Source: Paradesertivirga mongoliensis (GTDB lineage Bacteria > Bacteroidota > Bacteroidia > Sphingobacteriales > Sphingobacteriaceae). From it: 64,000 bases of DNA. How positions within the stretch are numbered: position 1 is the stretch's first letter; each line of letters opens with the position of its first letter. The stretch is taken from NCBI RefSeq assembly GCF_024436395.1, contig NZ_JAFMZO010000005.1, forward strand, positions 62,001-126,000. Reading direction: 5' to 3'. The notes under the pieces are model-generated. The model was not told where the DNA came from, searched no databases, and saw only the letters and a list, made by a program, of their open reading frames with translations. Of this stretch, positions 9,672 to 17,668 are shown one piece after another. The position numbers were made by a program, and so were the translations under genes.

Positions 9672-10388
9672 CTATTCGAATTTCAAATTTCTGATTCTCC
9701 GCATATTCCTCAAAATTAAATATTGTTTCTTGTAAATATAGGGGGTTGGTTTTGCCGGTGTCCAGCGACGGGGGTTGGGTAATACGGCAATTAACAAGGC
9801 AGCTTGCCTCTTACTTAATTGGGTGGCAGGTTTTCGGTAATAAAACCGGGTTGCTGCTTCTGCTCCATAAATCCCGTCGCCCATTTCTATCACGTTGAGG
9901 TATACTTCCAATATTCGCTTTTTACTCCAGAATATTTCAATCAAGACGGTAAAGTAGGCTTCAAACCCCTTCCTGACCCACGAACGGCCGGGCCATAAAA
10001 ACACATTCTTGGCTGTTTGCTGACTGATAGTACTACCACCTTGCATGGGCTTCCCAGACTGATTTTTTTCGTAGGCTTTTTGTATGGATTTTGTATCGAA
10101 GCCCCAATGATGAAGAAAATTAGCGTCTTCTCCGGCCATAGCGGCATATTTGAGGTTGGTAGAAAGTTCGTCGAAGTTAAGCCATTCTTTGTCAATCTTC
10201 CAGTCTTTTCCATCTGCTTTGCGTTCAAAACCCCGCTGTATCATTAACCAGGTTACCGGCGGATCTACGAAACGATATATGATAACCCATAAAACAGATA
10301 TTACAAAGAACCAGAGCATCACCTTTTTGGCGATACCTAAAATCCTTCTAAATGAAAATGCAGACTTGGTACTTCTCTTTCGTGGCAT
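9672..10388 (-). CDS. mtgA: Monofunctional biosynthetic peptidoglycan transglycosylase
   Basis: 238 residues. One membrane anchor at residues 22-39 is followed by a GT51 glycosyltransferase domain with the catalytic Glu87 (AGEDANFLHHWGFD), GGSTISQQTAKN at 117-128 and the RKGFEAYFT / KKRILEVYLN motifs. There is no transpeptidase domain, so it polymerises lipid II glycan strands without cross-linking them. Length matches the MtgA family. It follows rplI on the same strand but a strong terminator separates them. Confidence 0.95.
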   Translation of the reverse strand: MPRKRSTKSAFSFRRILGIAKKVMLWFFVISVLWVIIYRFVDPPVTWLMIQRGFERKADGKDWKIDKEWLNFDELSTNLKYAAMAGEDANFLHHWGFDTKSIQKAYEKNQSGKPMQGGSTISQQTAKNVFLWPGRSWVRKGFEAYFTVLIEIFWSKKRILEVYLNVIEMGDGIYGAEAATRFYYRKPATQLSKRQAALLIAVLPNPRRWTPAKPTPYIYKKQYLILRNMRRIRNLKFE

Positions 10389-10400
10389 AAGTTAAAAATA

Positions 10401-10430
10401 AAAAAGGCGCCCGATTAGAGCGCCTTTTTT
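10401..10430 (-). terminator. Intrinsic terminator of the rpsF-rpsR-rplI operon
   Basis: AAAAAGGCGC pairs perfectly with GCGCCTTTTT around a nine-base loop. Read on the minus strand it follows rplI and ends in a run of T. It is symmetrical, so it could stop transcription both ways. Confidence 0.8.
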
Positions 10431-10478
10431 GATTTAGTGTTGTCAAAAGAACAAGTCTTTCAACAAACTAAAGATATG

Positions 10479-10922
10479 TTATTCGGCTACTACTTCAAAA
10501 GGAACCTGAACTTTAACTTCTTTATGTAAGTTAAGGTTTGCGATATACTCGCCAACAAATTTAGGTTCTGTTTCGAAAGTAATTCTTCTGCGGTCAACCT
10601 CAAAGCCTTCTTTCTTCAAGGCGTCAGCTACCTGGATAGTGTTTACAGCACCGAAGATCTTGCCGCTTTCGCCAGCTTTTGCACCTACAGTTAACTTAAC
10701 GCCTTCCAGTCTTGCAGCAATAGCAAGAGCATCATTCTTAATTTTATCTTGTTTGAATTGTGCCTGCTTAAGATTTTCTGCTAAAACTTTCTTAGCAGAT
10801 GAAGTAGCTAAAACACCATAACCTTTTGGAATAAGGAAGTTACGACCGTATCCCGGTTTTACCGTTACTACATCGTCTTTCTCACCAAGGTTTTTAATAT
10901 CTTGTTTTAAAATAATTTCCAT
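10479..10922 (-). CDS. rplI: 50S ribosomal protein L9
   Basis: 147 residues. The N-terminal domain starts MEIILKQDIKNLGEKDDVVTVKPGYGRNFLIPKGYG-like, the rRNA-binding signature of L9, followed by the long connecting helix and the C-terminal domain. L9 binds 23S rRNA domain V near the L1 stalk. It is the last gene of the rpsF-rpsR-rplI operon, 13 bases after rpsR. Confidence 0.98.
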   Translation of the reverse strand: MEIILKQDIKNLGEKDDVVTVKPGYGRNFLIPKGYGVLATSSAKKVLAENLKQAQFKQDKIKNDALAIAARLEGVKLTVGAKAGESGKIFGAVNTIQVADALKKEGFEVDRRRITFETEPKFVGEYIANLNLHKEVKVQVPFEVVAE

Positions 10923-10935
10923 TTCGCTTACCTCC

Positions 10936-11199
10936 CTATTTTAATGAATCTGTTACATAAGGTAATATACCAATATGACGGGCGCGCTTAACAGCCTGAG
11001 CTACTTTACGCTGAAACTTAAGAGAAGTTCCTGTAAGACGACGAGGTAAAACTTTACCCTGATCGTTAATAAACTTCAGAAGGAAGTTAGCGTCTTTGTA
11101 GTCGATGTATTTGATTCCGTTCTTTTTGAAACGGCAATACTTTTTACGGTTATCCTCTACTTTAGGGGCAGTAACGTACTTAATTTGATCTCTTGCCAT
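10936..11199 (-). CDS. rpsR: 30S ribosomal protein S18
   Basis: 87 residues with the S18 core KYCRFKKNGIKYIDYKD...LKFINDQGKVLPRRLTGTSLKFQRKVAQAVKRARHIGILPY. It binds the central domain of 16S rRNA as a heterodimer with S6. Its ATG overlaps the rpsF stop in a TAATG junction, so the two partners are translationally coupled. Confidence 0.98.
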   Translation of the reverse strand: MARDQIKYVTAPKVEDNRKKYCRFKKNGIKYIDYKDANFLLKFINDQGKVLPRRLTGTSLKFQRKVAQAVKRARHIGILPYVTDSLK

Positions 11200-11564
11200 T
11201 ATCCTGCTACCTCCTCAGTTTGTTGTTTCTTCTGGTTGAAAGCTCCGCTACGTTTTTTCTCACTGTAAGCAATAGCATGCTTATCAAGAGCAACGGTTAA
11301 GAAACGCATGATACGCTCATCACGTCTGTATTCAATCTCCAGTTTGTTAATTAGTTCACCCGGAGCCTTAAATTCAGTTAGGTGATAGTATCCGGTCGTT
11401 TTCTTTTGGATCGGATACGCTAGTTTCTTCAAACCCCAATTATCTTCATTGATAATTTCGGCTCCGTTATCAGTTAAAATACCACGAAATTTGGCAATTG
11501 CCTCTTTCGTAGCTTCTTCAGACAACAACGGGGTAAGAACGATTAGTGTTTCGTACTGTTGCAT
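11199..11564 (-). CDS. rpsF: 30S ribosomal protein S6
   Basis: 121 residues with the S6 ferredoxin-like fold pattern, beginning MQQYETLIVLTPLL. It pairs with S18 in the 30S platform. It heads the operon rpsF-rpsR-rplI and has a textbook Bacteroidota promoter 41-71 bases upstream. The short leader contains a CCCCTT/AAGGG hairpin; the S6:S18 autoregulatory leader known in other bacteria was looked for, but its conserved bulge was not convincingly seen. Confidence 0.97.
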   Translation of the reverse strand: MQQYETLIVLTPLLSEEATKEAIAKFRGILTDNGAEIINEDNWGLKKLAYPIQKKTTGYYHLTEFKAPGELINKLEIEYRRDERIMRFLTVALDKHAIAYSEKKRSGAFNQKKQQTEEVAG

Positions 11565-11604
11565 TTGTAGTTTTTGTTAATTATTTACCCTTTTTAAGGG
11601 GAGG

Positions 11605-11635
11605 CAAATGTAGCAATAAAATTCTTTACAACAAA
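11605..11635 (-). promoter_or_regulatory. Promoter of the rpsF operon
   Basis: On the minus strand TTTG (11632-11635) and TACATTTG (11605-11612) are separated by exactly 19 bases, matching the Bacteroidota -33/-7 consensus in full. Transcription would start near 11599 and give a leader of about 35 bases that includes a small CCCCTT-AAGGGG-type hairpin. Confidence 0.8.
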
Positions 11636-11639
11636 GCGT

Positions 11640-11943
11640 TTTTTGGAAAAGCAGATACATGTAAATGAGGCACTTGGTACGGGCGGGTGCTATATTAAAC
11701 CGCGCCTTCTTTTTAATTCAAACAGACTAAAAATACAAAAGCGTCGTGCGACGCTTTGTAAACCTAACCTTAAACAAACTATAATATAAAACCTCTAATA
11801 ACCAGATATATACTTTTACCGGGTTCTTAATCAAAAGGTTACAGGAGAAAATTAAAATTTCGTGTTAATAGTTTAAGACGATGCTAATGAAAATCTCAAA
11901 TCTCCTGTCCCGATTCTGATTTCTTCTTATTATTTTAGAGGCG
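11640..11943. other. Gene-free stretch before dnaX with one strong hairpin
   Basis: No coding sequence was found here. The only clear structure is a near-perfect hairpin at 11736-11759, ACAAAAGCGTCG / CGACGCTTTGT with a TG loop. Read on the minus strand it is followed by TATTTTTAG, a weak U-run; read on the plus strand it has none. The SRP RNA that sits next to dnaX in some bacteria was looked for and not found. A TATTTTAG at 11931-11938, one mismatch from the -7 consensus, ends five bases before the dnaX ATG. Confidence 0.5.
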
Positions 11944-13743
11944 ATGGATAATTTTATTGTGTCGGCGAGAAAGTACAGGCCAGCAACGTTCGAAAGCGTT
12001 GTAGGTCAGCAACATATCACTAATACCCTGAAAAACGCCATCAAAAACAATCAGCTGGCTCAGGCTTTTTTATTCTGCGGACCGCGGGGTGTAGGAAAAA
12101 CAACCTGCGCCAGAATCCTTGCTAAAACAATCAACTGTCAAAATTTATCACCTCAGGTTGAAGCATGCGGCGAATGCGAATCGTGCCGGTCTTTCCTCAA
12201 TGGCAACTCGTTTAGTATTCACGAGCTTGATGCGGCTTCTAATAACTCTGTAGATGATATCCGCAGTTTAATTGAACAGGTTAGAATACCTCCCCAAACC
12301 GGAAAATACAAGATCTATATTATAGATGAGGTTCATATGCTTTCACAGGCGGCATTTAACGCCTTTTTGAAAACACTGGAAGAACCTCCGTCCTACGCCA
12401 TTTTCATCCTGGCAACAACGGAAAAGCATAAAATACTACCTACAATTCTTTCGCGATGCCAAATTTTCGACTTCAACCGCATACGCGTTGAGGATATGGC
12501 CAGCCATCTTGCGGCGATAGCGAAAAAAGAAAGTGTTGAATACGACAATGATGGCTTGCACCTGATTGCCCAGAAGGCTGACGGCGGTCTTAGGGACGCA
12601 TTATCGATGTTTGATCAGATTGTAAGTTTCTCTAATCGGAATGTAAGTTACAAAGCCGTAATCGACAACCTAAACATTCTTGATTACGATTACTACTTCA
12701 ATGTAACCGACAATCTGCTGAAAGAAGACATAGCCAATACCCTTTTGCTTTTTGACGAAATCCTTTCCAACGGCTTCGATGGTAACAATTTTATAATCGG
12801 GCTTGCTTCGCATTTCAGAAATCTACTGGTGGGTAAAGACGCTTCGACATTAAAATTATTAGAAGTAAGCGAAGGAATCAGACAAAAATACCTCGAGCAA
12901 TCAAAGGCCGCGTCGCCCTCCTTTCTGCTTTCAGCTCTAAATATTGCGAATCAGTGCGATCTCAACTATAAAAACAGCAAGAATCAACGCTTGCAGGTCG
13001 AGCTCTCGCTTATCAAGATATGCCATATCCCCTCAGCCTTAAACCTCTCTGCTTCCGCAGAGACATTAAAAAAAAAACCTGATTCCGCAGTAGAAGGCCT
13101 AGCAAAAGCACCCCAACAGGAGACCGAAACAGCTGTAAATCAGCCCATAAAAGATTATCCAACAGCTAATATCCCTCCGCGTGTGATGTCGGAGCCGAAA
13201 GCAGAGGCACCAAAGCCAGAAACACCAAAGCCGGCTGTTGCGCCTGCGGAGAAACCCAAAATATCTGTACAGTCTTTAAAATCGGTGCCTTCAATCATTC
13301 CGAACCTTAACGACTTAAGTGGAAACTCAGATAAAGCAGAAGAAGATACTCCAAAATATGTTTCAGGTGAAAGCCGGGTTCCTTTTAGTTCCGAAACATT
13401 TCTGGGGGTATGGAACAATTATGCTGCTCAAATAAAAAAAGCCGGTAAGATAAATCTCTTTACTATCATGACTGCCAATCCGCCTACCCTTTTAGACGAT
13501 TTCAAGATCGAACTGGTTATTGATAACCGGATTCAGGAAGAACTACTAATGCTGGAGAAGATCGACCTGCTAAATCACTTGCGGTTAACCCTTGAGAATT
13601 TCGGAATAGATATAATAACCCGCCAGGCAGAGCAGAACGAGAAGAAAAAGCTCTACACCTCGCACGAAAAATATCAGCATATGGTAGCCAAAAATCCTAA
13701 GTTGGAAGAGTTCAGGAGAAAATTCAACCTGGATGTTAATTAA
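11944..13743 (+). CDS. dnaX: DNA polymerase III subunit gamma/tau
   Basis: 599 residues. The N-terminal AAA+ clamp-loader ATPase has Walker A GPRGVGKT at 46-53, the zinc-binding cysteines C65/C75/C78/C81, Walker B IIDEVHML near 126 and the sensor-1/SRC arginine-finger segment ILSRCQIF. A proline- and lysine-rich linker at about residues 375-440 leads into a C-terminal domain that in tau binds the polymerase. It loads the sliding clamp at the fork. An AAAAAAA run in codons near 13069-13077 (lysine codons) could in principle allow the gamma/tau frameshift, but no supporting stem-loop was identified. Confidence 0.95.
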   Translation: MDNFIVSARKYRPATFESVVGQQHITNTLKNAIKNNQLAQAFLFCGPRGVGKTTCARILAKTINCQNLSPQVEACGECESCRSFLNGNSFSIHELDAASNNSVDDIRSLIEQVRIPPQTGKYKIYIIDEVHMLSQAAFNAFLKTLEEPPSYAIFILATTEKHKILPTILSRCQIFDFNRIRVEDMASHLAAIAKKESVEYDNDGLHLIAQKADGGLRDALSMFDQIVSFSNRNVSYKAVIDNLNILDYDYYFNVTDNLLKEDIANTLLLFDEILSNGFDGNNFIIGLASHFRNLLVGKDASTLKLLEVSEGIRQKYLEQSKAASPSFLLSALNIANQCDLNYKNSKNQRLQVELSLIKICHIPSALNLSASAETLKKKPDSAVEGLAKAPQQETETAVNQPIKDYPTANIPPRVMSEPKAEAPKPETPKPAVAPAEKPKISVQSLKSVPSIIPNLNDLSGNSDKAEEDTPKYVSGESRVPFSSETFLGVWNNYAAQIKKAGKINLFTIMTANPPTLLDDFKIELVIDNRIQEELLMLEKIDLLNHLRLTLENFGIDIITRQAEQNEKKKLYTSHEKYQHMVAKNPKLEEFRRKFNLDVN

Positions 13744-13790
13744 GGGATGCGGGCCAGCTACGTCGGTATTATCCGTATCAGGGCAAGAGG

Positions 13791-13828
13791 AATGGCGGAG
13801 CTAGTGAACTAACTCCGCCATTTTTTTA
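13791..13828 (+). terminator. Intrinsic terminator of dnaX
   Basis: A perfect 10-bp stem AATGGCGGAG/CTCCGCCATT is followed by seven T. It ends inside the stop codon of the convergent 152-residue gene. Confidence 0.85.
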
Positions 13829-14284
13829 CTTCAAGTATTCGTTATCTCGCTTATCCAGATCGTTTTTTGGATAGCCTTCCTCATCCAGATCATCGCGTTC
13901 ATCTTCAGGGGTCATAGCCAACTCCTCATCCAGCGGATCAAGCTGCACTATTTTACCGCTATCTATATGCATTCCATATTCACCCGTTTCCGGGATTTCA
14001 GCCGCGGCATCGTTTGCGCGGTGGTACTCATCGTTCGCCGTAATATTTGCCTCATCAAAGTCCGAATCAAAGTCACTACCGCTCTTCACTGAAGTGATGT
14101 AGGGATCTGGATGATCGTAATCTTCATCCTCACTTTTTACGTCAATTTCAAAGCTATCCTTATCCGGATCATAAGAAAGGTCGTCTTTACTTACCTCGGC
14201 GCCAAGCTCTCTCTTTATATCTTCGTCTCTATCCAGATTCTCGTCATTAAAACCTGGGTAAAATTTATCTTTAGGGTCTGTCAT
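13826..14284 (-). CDS. Highly acidic hypothetical protein
   Basis: 152 residues, extremely rich in Asp and Glu, with no hydrophobic segment and no cysteine. The composition suggests an intrinsically disordered or metal/cation-binding protein. Short repeated acidic blocks such as DEDIKREL, SEDEDYD and DPLDEEL are visible. No family recognised. It is convergent with dnaX and divergent from icd. ATG start with no Shine-Dalgarno. The frame is long and uninterrupted and has a normal codon structure, so it is probably real. Confidence 0.65.
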   Translation of the reverse strand: MTDPKDKFYPGFNDENLDRDEDIKRELGAEVSKDDLSYDPDKDSFEIDVKSEDEDYDHPDPYITSVKSGSDFDSDFDEANITANDEYHRANDAAAEIPETGEYGMHIDSGKIVQLDPLDEELAMTPEDERDDLDEEGYPKNDLDKRDNEYLK

Positions 14285-14377
14285 TGGTCTGTGTTTTTAA
14301 TATAAAAGGAACATAGAAGGCAAATGTTTGTTAATCTTAGCATTTCAATGTGCAAACCGTTCTTTATTCAAAATTTA

Positions 14378-14385
14378 TATCTTTG
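14378..14385 (+). promoter_or_regulatory. -7 box of icd
   Basis: TATCTTTG is a perfect TAnnTTTG, 38 bases before the chosen ATG of icd. This position also argues against the in-frame upstream start at 14328. No TTTG is seen at -33. Confidence 0.6.
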
Positions 14386-14423
14386 CGCCTTCACAAATTA
14401 ATTACTCAATAAAATATTATAAG

Positions 14424-15659
14424 ATGTCTATACAAAAAATCAAAGTAGCTAATCCTGTGGTCGAGCTGGATGGTGATGAAATGACCCGTATCATTTGGAA
14501 ATTCATTAAAGACAAGCTGATTCTACCGTACCTTGAACTTGATATTAAATACTATGATTTAGGGATTGAGTACCGCGACGAAACAAACGACCAAGTTACT
14601 ATTGATGCTGCAAATGCCATAAAACAATACGGTGTTGGTATCAAATGCGCCACTATCACACCTGATGAAGCCCGTGTAGAGGAGTTTGGATTGAAACAGA
14701 TGTGGAAATCGCCGAACGGAACTATCCGTAATATTTTGGATGGTACTGTGTTTCGTGAGCCAATTGTAATGAATAATGTACCCCGTTTGGTGCCAAACTG
14801 GACTGCTCCTATCTGTATTGGCCGTCATGCTTTTGGTGATCAGTATCGGGCTACCGACTTCGTAACCAAAGGGAAAGGTAAACTGACTATAAAATTCACT
14901 CCTGAAGATGGTGGTGAAGAGCAATCTTTTGAAGTTTTCAACTTTAAAGGAGATGGTGTGGCGTTAGCGATGTACAATACTGATGAATCTATCATCGGAT
15001 TTGCACGCGCTTGCTTTAACCAGGCTTTAATGAAACAATGGCCTTTATACCTGTCTACCAAAAATACAATCCTTAAAAAATACGACGGACGTTTTAAAGA
15101 TATCTTCGAAGATATCTATCAAAAAGAATTCAAAGCACAATTTGACAAGCTCGGACTTATATACGAGCACCGTCTGATTGACGACATGGTGGCATCTGCA
15201 TTAAAATGGAATGGAAACTTTGTTTGGGCTTGTAAAAACTACGATGGCGACGTTCAGTCTGACACCGTTGCTCAGGGATTTGGTTCCTTAGGATTGATGA
15301 CTTCTACGCTGGTTACTCCAGACGGTAAAACCATGGAAGCTGAGGCAGCACACGGTACGGTAACTCGTCACTATAGAGAGCATCAGAAAGGCCGTCCAAC
15401 TTCTACAAACCCGATCGCTTCAATTTTTGCGTGGACCAGAGGTTTAGAATTCCGTGGTAAGTTAGACAACAACCAGGAATTGATTGATTTCTGCAACAAG
15501 CTCGAGCAGGTTTGTATTGAAACAGTTGAAAGTGGCAAAATGACCAAAGACCTTGCTATTACAATCAAACCGAAAGTGGAACATGGCACGGATTACTTAT
15601 ATACAGAAGAGTTTCTTGAAGCTATTGATCAGAACTTAAAAGTTAAGCTGGGAGCGTAA
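14424..15659 (+). CDS. icd: Isocitrate dehydrogenase, NADP-dependent, eukaryote-type
   Basis: 411 residues from the ATG at 14424 ([25 protein letters not shown]); an in-frame extension of 32 codons upstream is rejected because the promoter box falls inside it. The signature [18 protein letters not shown] and the later [16 protein letters not shown] and [12 protein letters not shown] are those of the homodimeric type II NADP-IDH shared with eukaryotes. It oxidatively decarboxylates isocitrate to 2-oxoglutarate in the TCA cycle, producing NADPH. It is a single-gene unit with its own promoter box and terminator. Confidence 0.97.
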   Translation: MSIQKIKVANPVVELDGDEMTRIIWKFIKDKLILPYLELDIKYYDLGIEYRDETNDQVTIDAANAIKQYGVGIKCATITPDEARVEEFGLKQMWKSPNGTIRNILDGTVFREPIVMNNVPRLVPNWTAPICIGRHAFGDQYRATDFVTKGKGKLTIKFTPEDGGEEQSFEVFNFKGDGVALAMYNTDESIIGFARACFNQALMKQWPLYLSTKNTILKKYDGRFKDIFEDIYQKEFKAQFDKLGLIYEHRLIDDMVASALKWNGNFVWACKNYDGDVQSDTVAQGFGSLGLMTSTLVTPDGKTMEAEAAHGTVTRHYREHQKGRPTSTNPIASIFAWTRGLEFRGKLDNNQELIDFCNKLEQVCIETVESGKMTKDLAITIKPKVEHGTDYLYTEEFLEAIDQNLKVKLGA

Positions 15660-15678
15660 CACACCCTGCAATAATTCT

Positions 15679-15707
15679 AAAAGGCCCCGGTTCATGGGGC
15701 TTTTTTG
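15679..15707 (+). terminator. Intrinsic terminator of icd
   Basis: GCCCC/GGGGC stem flanked by A and T runs, loop of seven, then TTTTTT; 20 bases after the icd stop. Confidence 0.8.
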
Positions 15708-15818
15708 TTCCCTGGCCTTCCGTTTTCAAAAAATCGGGGGCGTCCTGCAACATTTCCTTAACAATTTCATCTTAAGAAAACACTGTCATCTCTCGACAGC
15801 AATTTTCGCATCATCACA

Positions 15819-15826
15819 TACCTTTG
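15819..15826 (+). promoter_or_regulatory. Orphan -7 box
   Basis: TACCTTTG matches TAnnTTTG and is not followed by any long gene on this strand. It lies about 80 bases before a perfect intrinsic terminator, which suggests a short transcript. No TTTG at -33. Confidence 0.4.
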
Positions 15827-15831
15827 AAGCG

Positions 15832-15908
15832 CCTTAAATGGGTGCTATCAAAACTATAGGATGGTTTAGTTGGTTTGGTAAGGCTCTGCATTTATGCAGG
15901 GCTTTTTT
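15832..15908 (+). ncRNA. Candidate small RNA of about 75 nt
   Basis: The interval is bounded on the left by the TAnnTTTG box at 15819 and on the right by an intrinsic terminator: AAG-GC-CTGCA type stem with a TTTA loop, followed by TTTTTT (15880-15908). There is no plus-strand gene downstream before 16200. A 33-codon frame starting ATG at 15838 runs through the terminator stem to a TGA near 15939, so it is less likely to be the product. It faces the 3' end of the gene at 15918 and could be an sRNA or that gene's antisense. Confidence 0.35.
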
Positions 15909-15917
15909 AAAGAGCGC

Positions 15918-16187
15918 TTACGCACTTACTTCCGACTGAATGATATTTGAAGATTCCAGATATTCCTCGCAGTTGAATATGGATAAACGCGAATTAAGAA
16001 TTTCTATTTGCCTGGCCTCTGTACTGTAATAAAACTGATTATTGCCGGGGAAACTTTCGTTATGTCCTCTCCTAATCTCATCATTCAGTTCTTCGATCGA
16101 TTTATAGCGCTTAAAAAAACGCTTGTTTCCGTGACGTTTAAATAATATATACATAGCAGACGTTTTAGATAGATACTTCATTAACAT
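15918..16187 (-). CDS. Small hypothetical protein
   Basis: 89 residues from the ATG at 16187; further in-frame ATGs occur at 16181 and 16154, the last giving a 77-residue product starting MYILFKRHG. The sequence is basic at the N-terminus and acidic at the C-terminus, contains one Cys and ends SEVSA. No motif recognised. An inverted repeat ATACTTCAT/ATGAAGTAT at 16173-16212 overlaps the start region and could be an operator. Confidence 0.5.
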   Translation of the reverse strand: MLMKYLSKTSAMYILFKRHGNKRFFKRYKSIEELNDEIRRGHNESFPGNNQFYYSTEARQIEILNSRLSIFNCEEYLESSNIIQSEVSA

Positions 16188-16199
16188 CAAAAAACCATA

Positions 16200-16307
16200 A
16201 TGGATGAAGTATTTTCACAAACAGGTATTTGTCTCTTAATCTGTGGTTTATACTTGTTGTTTTTATTCACTCATAATTGCCAACGATCTGGCTTGACAAT
16301 TGTTTAA
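16200..16307 (+). CDS. Possible 35-aa single-span membrane peptide
   Basis: ATG at 16200 to TAA at 16305-16307 encodes MDEVFSQTG, then a hydrophobic run ICLLICGLYLLFLF, then THNCQRSGLTIV. The shape is that of a small single-pass membrane protein. There is no Shine-Dalgarno and no good promoter box; the frame could be chance in AT-rich sequence. Confidence 0.2.
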   Translation: MDEVFSQTGICLLICGLYLLFLFTHNCQRSGLTIV

Positions 16308-16322
16308 CAAAGAAACATCAGT

Positions 16323-16589
16323 ATGCATATCGAACTAGCGCCAAAATATGGCCCAGGATTAAATACTATAATCAGCCGCTTAGGGCTCGAGGCGCATTTA
16401 ATAAACTCGTTTAATGCCAGCGGCGAAACCGTGACCTTGTCGGCAACCAAAGAAGACCTGGAGAGAATCCTTGAAGCAACAGAAAAAGACTTCGAGCCGC
16501 TCGCTGATGTCGCGGACCATGATTATCCACCGGTTACTTTAGAAGGCCTGAAAGCTATTTTAAAAGATCAGCTGGCTGATCGGGCATAG
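16323..16589 (+). CDS. Small hypothetical protein, 88 aa
   Basis: 88 residues, acidic, no membrane segment or cysteine. The pattern of alternating helices and strands suggests a compact soluble domain. No family recognised. It stands alone 114 bases upstream of the sugar-kinase-like gene on the same strand, with a TAnnTTTG box between the two, so they are probably separate transcripts. Confidence 0.55.
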   Translation: MHIELAPKYGPGLNTIISRLGLEAHLINSFNASGETVTLSATKEDLERILEATEKDFEPLADVADHDYPPVTLEGLKAILKDQLADRA

Positions 16590-16679
16590 AACTTTAGTGT
16601 TTTGTTCAGCACACCAGGAACAAAAACCCGGTTAAACAAATTGTATTTGATTGTTTTAACACAATCTCATATAAATATT

Positions 16680-16687
16680 TATTTTTG
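16680..16687 (+). promoter_or_regulatory. -7 box of the BadF-family kinase gene
   Basis: TATTTTTG matches TAnnTTTG and ends 16 bases before the ATG at 16704, predicting a leader of about 10 bases. Confidence 0.5.
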
Positions 16688-16703
16688 GACTTTGTAAAAA
16701 ACT

Positions 16704-17564
16704 ATGATCATAATAGCTGACGGAGGTTCTACTAAAACTAACTGGTGCCTTTTAAATGACGAGGGTAAAAAGATATACTTTAATACCGAAGGATATAACC
16801 CCTATTTTGTGGATGGCGACTACGTTATTGAATCACTAAAAAAGAATCTTCCCGAAGATCTGGAGTTCGATAAAATTACTGAAGTAAACTTTTATGGCGC
16901 CGGTGTGCACAATGAAGAGAAGGCTCAGGAGCTAAAAGACGCTTTCAAGGTAGTGTTCCATAGCAGCAAAATATTTGTAGGTCACGATCTGCTGGCTGCG
17001 GCCCGTGCACTGCTGGGCAAATCAGTTGGCTTCGCGGCCATTCTTGGCACAGGCACCAACACCTGCATTTACGATGGCGAGGACATTAGTCATCAGATTG
17101 ATTCGGGCGCCTATATTTTGGGAGATGAAGGCAGTGGCTGTTATATCGGCAAAAAAGTGATTATCGACTATCTGAGAGGGTATATGCCAGAGGCCGTGCG
17201 CGAGAGTTTCTGGGAAACCTATAAACTCACACCGGATGATATACTAGAAAATGTTTATTCTAAGCCTCTGGCCAACCGCTTTTGTGCTCAATTCAGCAAA
17301 TTTGTTTATGATACAACAGTAAACATCGAGTACACGCGCAACCTGGTGAAGAGCTCGTTTAACGATTTTTTCAAAAATCTTGTAAGCCATTATCCAGACT
17401 ATCAAAAATATGAGCTTAACTGCATTGGGTCTGTGGCATACAATTTCAGAAATGTACTGGAAGAAGTTGCAACTGAATATGGAATGAAACTTGGGAAGCT
17501 TATTCGCTCACCTATAGACGACCTGGTAAAGTTTCACATGGAAAATCCGGCTAAGGCAGAGTAA
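16704..17564 (+). CDS. BadF/BadG/BcrA/BcrD-type ATPase, N-acetylglucosamine-kinase-like
   Basis: 286 residues of the ASKHA (actin/hexokinase/Hsp70) fold. Phosphate-1 motif D6-GGSTKT, catalytic-base region GHDLLAAA with Asp95, phosphate-2 LGTGTNTC near 113-120, GDEGSG near 140 and an adenosine-type GSVAYNF near 252 are all present. In this family such proteins phosphorylate N-acetylglucosamine or related amino sugars; the exact sugar cannot be read from the sequence. It is a single-gene unit with its own box and terminator. A diverged paralogue lies 1.9 kb downstream behind pfkA. Confidence 0.85.
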   Translation: MIIIADGGSTKTNWCLLNDEGKKIYFNTEGYNPYFVDGDYVIESLKKNLPEDLEFDKITEVNFYGAGVHNEEKAQELKDAFKVVFHSSKIFVGHDLLAAARALLGKSVGFAAILGTGTNTCIYDGEDISHQIDSGAYILGDEGSGCYIGKKVIIDYLRGYMPEAVRESFWETYKLTPDDILENVYSKPLANRFCAQFSKFVYDTTVNIEYTRNLVKSSFNDFFKNLVSHYPDYQKYELNCIGSVAYNFRNVLEEVATEYGMKLGKLIRSPIDDLVKFHMENPAKAE

Positions 17565-17590
17565 AAAACCATTACAATCAGGTATTCTTA

Positions 17591-17629
17591 AAAAAGGCTT
17601 GCTATCCCGTCGGATGGCAAGCCTTTTTT
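17591..17629 (+). terminator. Intrinsic terminator of the kinase gene
   Basis: AAAAAGGCTTGC pairs perfectly with GCAAGCCTTTTT (12 bp, 14-base loop), followed by T. It also fits as the terminator of the convergent regulator gene. Confidence 0.85.
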
Positions 17630-17668
17630 ATAAGACAGTTCTCATGCTTAGAGCGATGAAATCTTTTT

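Noticed and set aside
11565..11604. S6:S18 autoregulatory leader in front of rpsF
   Set aside because: A small hairpin is present, but the conserved bulge and sequence of the known motif could not be seen.
11640..11943. SRP RNA (ffs) next to dnaX
   Set aside because: The conserved GGAA-tetraloop core and its flanks were not found in this gap.
13069..13077. Programmed frameshift site in dnaX (A-run)
   Set aside because: An A-run alone is common in lysine codons here; no downstream stem or upstream Shine-Dalgarno-like stimulator was found.
14328..14423. Upstream in-frame extension of icd
   Set aside because: The -7 box at 14378 and a strong normal N-terminus at 14424 make the longer form unlikely.
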